NCBI RefSeq assembly: GCF_002993285.1
Contig: NZ_CP027433.1
Span: 2,356,001-2,420,000, forward strand
Direction: 5' to 3'
Length of the DNA: 64,000 nt
Source of the DNA: Gordonia iterans
GTDB lineage: Bacteria; Actinomycetota; Actinomycetes; Mycobacteriales; Mycobacteriaceae
Shown: in pieces, positions 60,113 through 64,000 of the stretch
How the letters are laid out: each line of letters starts with the position of its first letter
Position numbering within the stretch: the first letter of the stretch is position 1
The notes under the pieces: generated by a model
Database searches by the model: none
Seen by the model: the letters and a program-made list of their open reading frames with translations, nothing else
Told to the model about the DNA's origin: nothing
Made by a program: the position numbers and the translations under genes

Positions 60113-60816
60113 CACCCCTCTGCGTCGCTCTCGGCCAGCACACGCTCGACAGCCCCGGTCAGTTCTTCCTCGTTGATCGCCTTCAGGTAGACCACCGCCG
60201 GACGCAACTGGCGGTCCAGGACCACGGTGGTCGGCACCGCGCCGACCGGCACGCCGAGCGCCTTGAGCGTGCGCCCGCCGTAGTCATACAGCGACGGGTA
60301 GGTCAGAGCGCGATCCCGGGCGAAATCCTGCGCCGCGCCACGGTTGTCACGGAAATCGATCCCGACAACCTGAACCCCACGCGACTTCGTGGCATTGAAG
60401 ACCTTCTCAAGCTCCGTTGCTTCCACGCGGCACGGCGGACACCACGACGCCCACACGTTCACCACCACCACCTTGCCCCGGTAATCGGCAAGATTCACCT
60501 CGCCCTCGTCGGGGAAGATGTTCGGCCCTGACACCGCACCGATCGGTTTACGGTCAGCCAGCGGGTACTCGATGACGGTCTTACCCCCCGGAGCGACGAT
60601 CTGGTTTCCCTGCCCCTGAACCACGGCGTCGTCACCTCCGCTGCAACCAGCAAGAGTCATCAACGCCACCACGCCGGCCAGAACCACCGCCGCTAGCCGA
60701 AACACACGCACCCGTACCGACGCCTCGAATCCATACAGCCTCGACAGGGCGACCCGAGAGAAGAAGCTGGCACCGGATGGTGCTCCCAGACCGGAGACAC
60801 GAGGGGAAGCGGCCAC
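60112..60816 (-). CDS. ResA/TlpA-like lipoprotein thioredoxin
   Basis: The protein has a lipoprotein signal (RLAAVVLAGVVALMTLAGCSGG, lipobox LAGC) and a thioredoxin fold with WASWCPPCRVEATELEK and the cis-Pro PVGAVPTTVVLD. It would reduce apocytochrome c cysteines before haem attachment, fed by CcdA. From 60816 it has 234 residues, but the signal suggests the GTG at 60711 may be the real start. ResA, CcdA and ResB are all present, but ResC is not. Confidence 0.9.
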   Translation of the reverse strand: MAASPRVSGLGAPSGASFFSRVALSRLYGFEASVRVRVFRLAAVVLAGVVALMTLAGCSGGDDAVVQGQGNQIVAPGGKTVIEYPLADRKPIGAVSGPNIFPDEGEVNLADYRGKVVVVNVWASWCPPCRVEATELEKVFNATKSRGVQVVGIDFRDNRGAAQDFARDRALTYPSLYDYGGRTLKALGVPVGAVPTTVVLDRQLRPAVVYLKAINEEELTGAVERVLAESDAEG

Positions 60817-60872
60817 GACACCCAGTGTTCCAGAAACCGAGCGAGGGCCGACGACCCAGGTGTGTGCTCACG

Positions 60873-61370
60873 CTAGCCGTCGCTGGCTCCAGACGAGGAT
60901 GGCCCCTCTCTTCTCGCCCGTCGCGCCCGGGCTAAGAGATCATCGAAACGCCCATCGGCTCCCGCGGCACATACCGCCACACCAAAGTGGTGGCCTTGCC
61001 GATCAGCAGCCAGGAGCACGTGCCTCCAAACATCTGTGTTCTTCTGCTTCTTCCGAAACTCTCCACGCCGTATTCGCGCAAGATCCCGATTGATGGAGTC
61101 GACAATGCTCTGCTGAGCACAGTGCACGGTCAGAAGACTCGGACGACGAAGGACTTCCACTGCAGCACCCAGTCCGAGCAGAGCTGCACGGTGCGCCGAA
61201 CGAGCGAGCACTGCCTGTGCCTCGACTCTCGAGTGCGGCCCGGACTCAAGGACGAACGCCCAGCCTGCAACACCGGGGTCGCCTTCCTGCGAGGCAGTTG
61301 GTCCCGACGCGGCCAACCACAGTTCAACCGGCACCTGCATTCCGGACTGCCAACGCTGATGGGACATCAT
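60873..61370 (-). CDS. RNase HI-fold protein lacking catalytic acids
   Basis: The 165-residue protein follows the RNase HI path: VPVELWLAASG (strand 1), GVAGWAFVLES, SAHRAALLGLGAAVEVL, PSLLTVHCAQQSIVDSINRD, KNTDVWRHVLLAADRQGHHFGVAVC. The expected acidic residues are replaced: the strand-1 Asp by Ala, the helix Glu by Ala, and the DS pair by AQ. The ATG at 61370 has GGAGGG 6 bases upstream. The gene's upstream region is cut by the IS3 element 13 bases away, so its promoter may be lost or replaced. It could act as a non-catalytic nucleic-acid binder. Confidence 0.6.
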   Translation of the reverse strand: MMSHQRWQSGMQVPVELWLAASGPTASQEGDPGVAGWAFVLESGPHSRVEAQAVLARSAHRAALLGLGAAVEVLRRPSLLTVHCAQQSIVDSINRDLARIRRGEFRKKQKNTDVWRHVLLAADRQGHHFGVAVCAAGADGRFDDLLARARRARREGPSSSGASDG

Positions 61371-61453
61371 CCAAACCCTCCCTGGGTCTGCTGCACGGAT
61401 AGGTGACATCTGATCTGGCTTGCCCGGGAGGGTGGGCCTGGAAGGATGCCATC

Positions 61454-61771
61454 GTGCCCAAGCCCTACCCGAAGGAGTTCCGCGACGACGTGGTGCGTGT
61501 CGCGGAGAACCGTGAACCCGGGGTGACGGTCGAGCAGATCGCGAAAGATTTCGGGGTTCACCCGATGACGTTGACGAAGTGGCTCGCCCGCTCCCGCGCT
61601 GCAGAGATCGCCGCCGAGACCGGCTCGGTCTTACCCGACGACCGCGACGCCGAGCTTCGTGAGTTGCGGCAGCGCAACCGGCTGCTGGAGCAGGAGGTGG
61701 AGGTGCTGCGGCGGGCGGCGGCGTATCTGTCGCAGGCGCATCTGCCGGGAAAAGGCTCTACCCGCTCGTGA
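61454..61771 (+). CDS. IS3-family OrfA
   Basis: The 105-residue protein has an HTH_Tnp_1 domain (PYPKEFRDDVVRVAENREPGVTVEQIAKDFGVHPMTLTKWLARS) and a coiled coil (DAELRELRQRNRLLEQEVEVLRRAAAYLSQ). Its GTG start is chosen because the domain begins at once. Its stop overlaps the OrfB start (GTGA), so OrfB may be made by re-initiation or by frameshift. Confidence 0.88.
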   Translation: MPKPYPKEFRDDVVRVAENREPGVTVEQIAKDFGVHPMTLTKWLARSRAAEIAAETGSVLPDDRDAELRELRQRNRLLEQEVEVLRRAAAYLSQAHLPGKGSTRS

Positions 61772-62631
61772 GAGAGCTCGCTGGTGACGGGATCCCCGTC
61801 ACGGTGACGTGCCGGGTCCTCAAGCTCTCCCGCGCCCCGTACTACCGGTGGTTGCGACAGCCGATCACGAACGCCGAACTGATGGAGGCGTATCGGGCCA
61901 ACGCGCTGTTCGATGCGCACCGCGACGACCCCGAGTTCGGGCACCGGCTGCTGGCCGACGAAGCCCGCGACGCCGGGGAGCCGATGGCCGACCGGACTGC
62001 GTGGAAGATCACCTCGGCGAACGGCTGGTGGTCGGTGTTCGGCAAGCGCAAGGCCCGCGGGAAGGGCCGCAAGGTCGGCCCGCCCGTTCACGACGACCTC
62101 GTGGGCCGCGACTTCACTGCGGACGCTCCGAACCGGCTCTGGCTGACCGACATCACCGAGCACCGCACCGCCGAGGGCAAGCTCTACCTCTGCGCGATCA
62201 AGGACGTGTTCAGCAACAAGATCGTCGGCTACTCCATCGACTCCAGGATGAAGTCGCGCCTGGCGGTGAACGCGCTGCGCAACGCCGTCGCCCTGCGCGG
62301 CCAGGTCGCCGGTTGCGTGATCCACAGCGATAGAGGCAGTCAATTTCGCAGCCGGAAGTTCCTGCACGAGATCAACCGCCACCGCATGGTCGGATCGATG
62401 GGCAGAGTCGGCGCTGCCGGCGACAACGCGGCCATGGAATCGTTCTTCAGCCTGTTGCAGAAGAACGTCCTTAACCGCCGTTCCTGGACCACCCGGGAAC
62501 AGTTGCGCACCGCGATCGTCACCTGGATCGAGCGGACCTACCACCGCCGCCGGAGACAGGCCCGCCTGGGCCGTTTGACGCCCATCGAGTTCGAGACCAT
62601 CATGACCAAGGACGTCGCCCTCGCGGCGTGA
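61768..62631 (+). CDS. IS3-family OrfB transposase
   Basis: The 287-residue protein has a helical N-terminus (VPVTVTCRVLKLSRAPYYRWL) and the rve core with Asp (NRLWLTDITEHRTAEGKLYL), Asp (GCVIHSDRGSQFRSRKF) and Glu (AGDNAAMESFFSLLQKNVL), and the C-terminal RRRRQARLGRLTPIEFE. The frame is intact, so with the perfect inverted repeats the element looks capable of transposition. Confidence 0.92.
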   Translation: MRELAGDGIPVTVTCRVLKLSRAPYYRWLRQPITNAELMEAYRANALFDAHRDDPEFGHRLLADEARDAGEPMADRTAWKITSANGWWSVFGKRKARGKGRKVGPPVHDDLVGRDFTADAPNRLWLTDITEHRTAEGKLYLCAIKDVFSNKIVGYSIDSRMKSRLAVNALRNAVALRGQVAGCVIHSDRGSQFRSRKFLHEINRHRMVGSMGRVGAAGDNAAMESFFSLLQKNVLNRRSWTTREQLRTAIVTWIERTYHRRRRQARLGRLTPIEFETIMTKDVALAA

Positions 62632-62664
62632 CTAACCACTGTCACCTATCCGTGCAGCAGACCC

Positions 62665-63110
62665 CACGGCGGGAGATTGCCGCTTGGAAACGGGCCGAGC
62701 TGCTGCGCTCTACGAGCGGATTAGCGCGACTATCGTACGGACGACAAGCAATTCTCGCTCAGGCATACGAAACTATGGTAAATCTCGGAGGTGGGGCTTC
62801 CGACCCGTTCGACGCGGAAACGACCGGTGCTCCACACCCGATTCATTCAGTGACAATGATGACTGTCCTAGTGGAACGTCTTGCCTTGATAGACGCAGAT
62901 CTTGCGGGGGCGGCCAGAGACGTCGCTCAGCTACATAAAGAATCTCTGTCGACCGCAATCTACTCCTACACCGGGGGCCCCACTGACGAAGTAGACACTC
63001 TCATGGTCGACAACGAGGAGTTGTCGCGGCGACACCGCGCCCTGACCACAGCCTTCCACAAATCGGTAGGACGAAACCAGTCGATCGTCACGTTTCGGTG
63101 GAGGTTCTGA
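62665..63110 (+). CDS. Hypothetical protein truncated by the IS3 element
   Basis: The frame is open from the IS end and reads REIAAWKRAELLRSTSGLARLSYGRQAILAQAYETMVNLGGGASDPFDAETT..., about 148 residues, mostly helical, ending RNQSIVTFRWRF. The natural start has been cut away; translation could begin inside the IS (62628) or at internal ATGs (62775). No known domain was recognised. GC content is lower than in the neighbours. It lies 76 bases before the DUF6414-like gene and may have been its operon partner. Confidence 0.45.
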
Positions 63111-63186
63111 CCTGTAGCGACAGGCGCGACCAGTGGTCGGGAGGTAGGCTGGGAACCGTACGAACAAACGAAGTTGAGGTCCTCGG

Positions 63187-64000
63187 ATGCCGAACATGCT
63201 GCCAGAGTCGTCCGAGTTCGACGTGCGCGATTACCTGTATATCGATCGCGAGCGAACGGGCAGTCTGCTCGCACAGCTGAGTGATGGACTTCCAGAAGAG
63301 CGAAGTGAGGCCAAGTCTCGCTCGCTCAGTATTGCCGCAGGTCTACGACGCGTCGCGTCGATTGGCAAGGAGATCGGCGAGAATAGTTCGCAGACGCTCG
63401 CACTGGCCGACCTGCATGTGTCACAGCTGGAAGAGTCAGCTACAGCCCTGGGCCTGCTCGCTGATGTCTCCGACAAAATGAGTAAGCGAAAGTTCTGGCT
63501 TCGAGGCAAAGTGAGAGACTCGATCAGCCCGGGGATGCTCCTCCGCGTGACGGCTCCGACTCAATTGAGTGATGTCGCAAGTATTGCCGGGGCTTTTCGC
63601 CGTCTCAGCACCGCACTATCTGATTCTCCCTCAGAGTTGGAAGGATTGCTAGGTACGATCGAAGCACTATACGGCGATTCAATCACGGTGTCTGTACGCA
63701 CCGCCGTCGCCGACGACTACGAGGTCGGCTTCATGGGCGAGATACCGCACGCACACGAGTTCGGTCCAATGCGCCGGGAGCTACTACTTTCTCAAGTTGG
63801 ATCCGAACCAAGCGAGATGACTACGCTATTGCAGGTCGCGGCAATCCCGACTGAACGCGAAAAACTCTCTCCTGAACAGATTCTTGCGCAGATTAGACCG
63901 CACATAAATCGGCTTACAGCAAGAGGATCAGCTATAGATCGAGCAGCGCTGGACCAACTGGCAGCCAGCCTTGGTGGAATGCTCACCGCGACAGGCTTCG
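63187..64000 (+). CDS. DUF6414-like protein (runs off the window end)
   Basis: The visible 271 residues start MPNMLPESSEFDVRDYLYIDRERTGSLLAQLSDGL, which matches the opening of DUF6414 proteins (a short strand, YID/E, then S-L-x-x-Q-L). GAGGT lies 8 bases before the ATG. The region 30-110 is helical and 110-200 contains strand-rich sequence (VRDSISPGMLLRVTAPT; DSITVSVRTAVADDYEVGFMGEI). The family's function is not established; members occur near mobile and defence genes. AT-rich codon use compared with the metal island suggests acquisition. Confidence 0.6.
   Translation, partial: MPNMLPESSEFDVRDYLYIDRERTGSLLAQLSDGLPEERSEAKSRSLSIAAGLRRVASIGKEIGENSSQTLALADLHVSQLEESATALGLLADVSDKMSKRKFWLRGKVRDSISPGMLLRVTAPTQLSDVASIAGAFRRLSTALSDSPSELEGLLGTIEALYGDSITVSVRTAVADDYEVGFMGEIPHAHEFGPMRRELLLSQVGSEPSEMTTLLQVAAIPTEREKLSPEQILAQIRPHINRLTARGSAIDRAALDQLAASLGGMLTATGF

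Larger units (their letters stand above)
61384..62664 (+). mobile_element. IS3-family element with 25-bp perfect inverted repeats (1,281 bp)
   Basis: The left repeat starts GGGTCTGCTGCACGGATAGG (61384-61408) and the right repeat at 62640-62664 is its exact complement. Two intact genes, overlapping by GTGA, lie inside. The target duplication is not obvious. It has cut into the gene at 62665. Confidence 0.9.

Noticed and set aside
1..64000. tRNA or rRNA genes as integration targets
   Set aside because: I looked for TTCGA-loop and CCA-end patterns and rRNA signatures on both strands and saw no convincing candidate; a tRNAscan run would be needed to exclude one.

Overview
The window is high-GC DNA from an actinobacterium, most likely a mycolate-type genus such as Gordonia or a close relative. 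The evidence is LGFP-type lipoproteins, a RipA-like NlpC/P60 hydrolase, an Ig-domain L,D-transpeptidase, a mycothiol-type ArsC, and family-typical TetR, ArsR and MDR genes. The genus is inferred from gene content; no rRNA or tRNA gene was seen.

Positions 1-14200 look like ordinary chromosome: two LGFP lipoproteins flanking a USP, a FAD monooxygenase and a pair of membrane-anchored coiled-coil paralogues, then dehydrogenases, TetR regulators and an amino-acid permease. Several genes here are decaying: an XRE/MmyB regulator with an in-frame TAG, an acetyltransferase damaged at both ends, and the 3' third of a pyruvate carboxylase gene.

Positions 14300-32200 are a mobile-element junkyard. They hold an arsR-ACR3-arsC operon, an IS256-type relic, an IS1634-type element, an IS3 element that truncates a SulP transporter, an ISL3-type unit (21694-26767) carrying a serine recombinase, an MFS exporter and a TetR regulator, an intact ISL3 element, and a recombinase/XRE/recombinase-like trio split by an IS630 element. 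Four insertions could be dated to an exact target: both ISL3 units have perfect 8-bp duplications, the IS630 has a TA duplication, and one split reading frame is exactly restored by removing the IS.

Positions 32340-38614 hold a Tn7-like transposition module (TnsA, TnsB, TnsC/TniB, TniQ) with four TnsB-site-like repeats at its left end. Next to it is a protein with a HEPN-type RN-x3-H motif that may be cargo.

Positions 39200-60800 are a metal, envelope and thiol-redox island: RipA-like hydrolase, CadC-type repressor with P1B ATPase, DUF3093 protein, L,D-transpeptidase, ArsR with CDF exporter, ResB, VKOR, DsbA-like oxidoreductase, CopC, CopD/CtaG fusion, CcdA and ResA. The logic is metal efflux plus periplasmic copper handling and extracytoplasmic disulfide and haem-protein maturation. 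Embedded at 48769-53037 is a small nuclease cluster (Mrr-like, PIN, helical protein) that resembles a defence insertion. The window ends with a degenerate RNase H-like gene, an intact IS3 element with 25-bp perfect inverted repeats, a protein truncated by it, and the start of a DUF6414-like gene.
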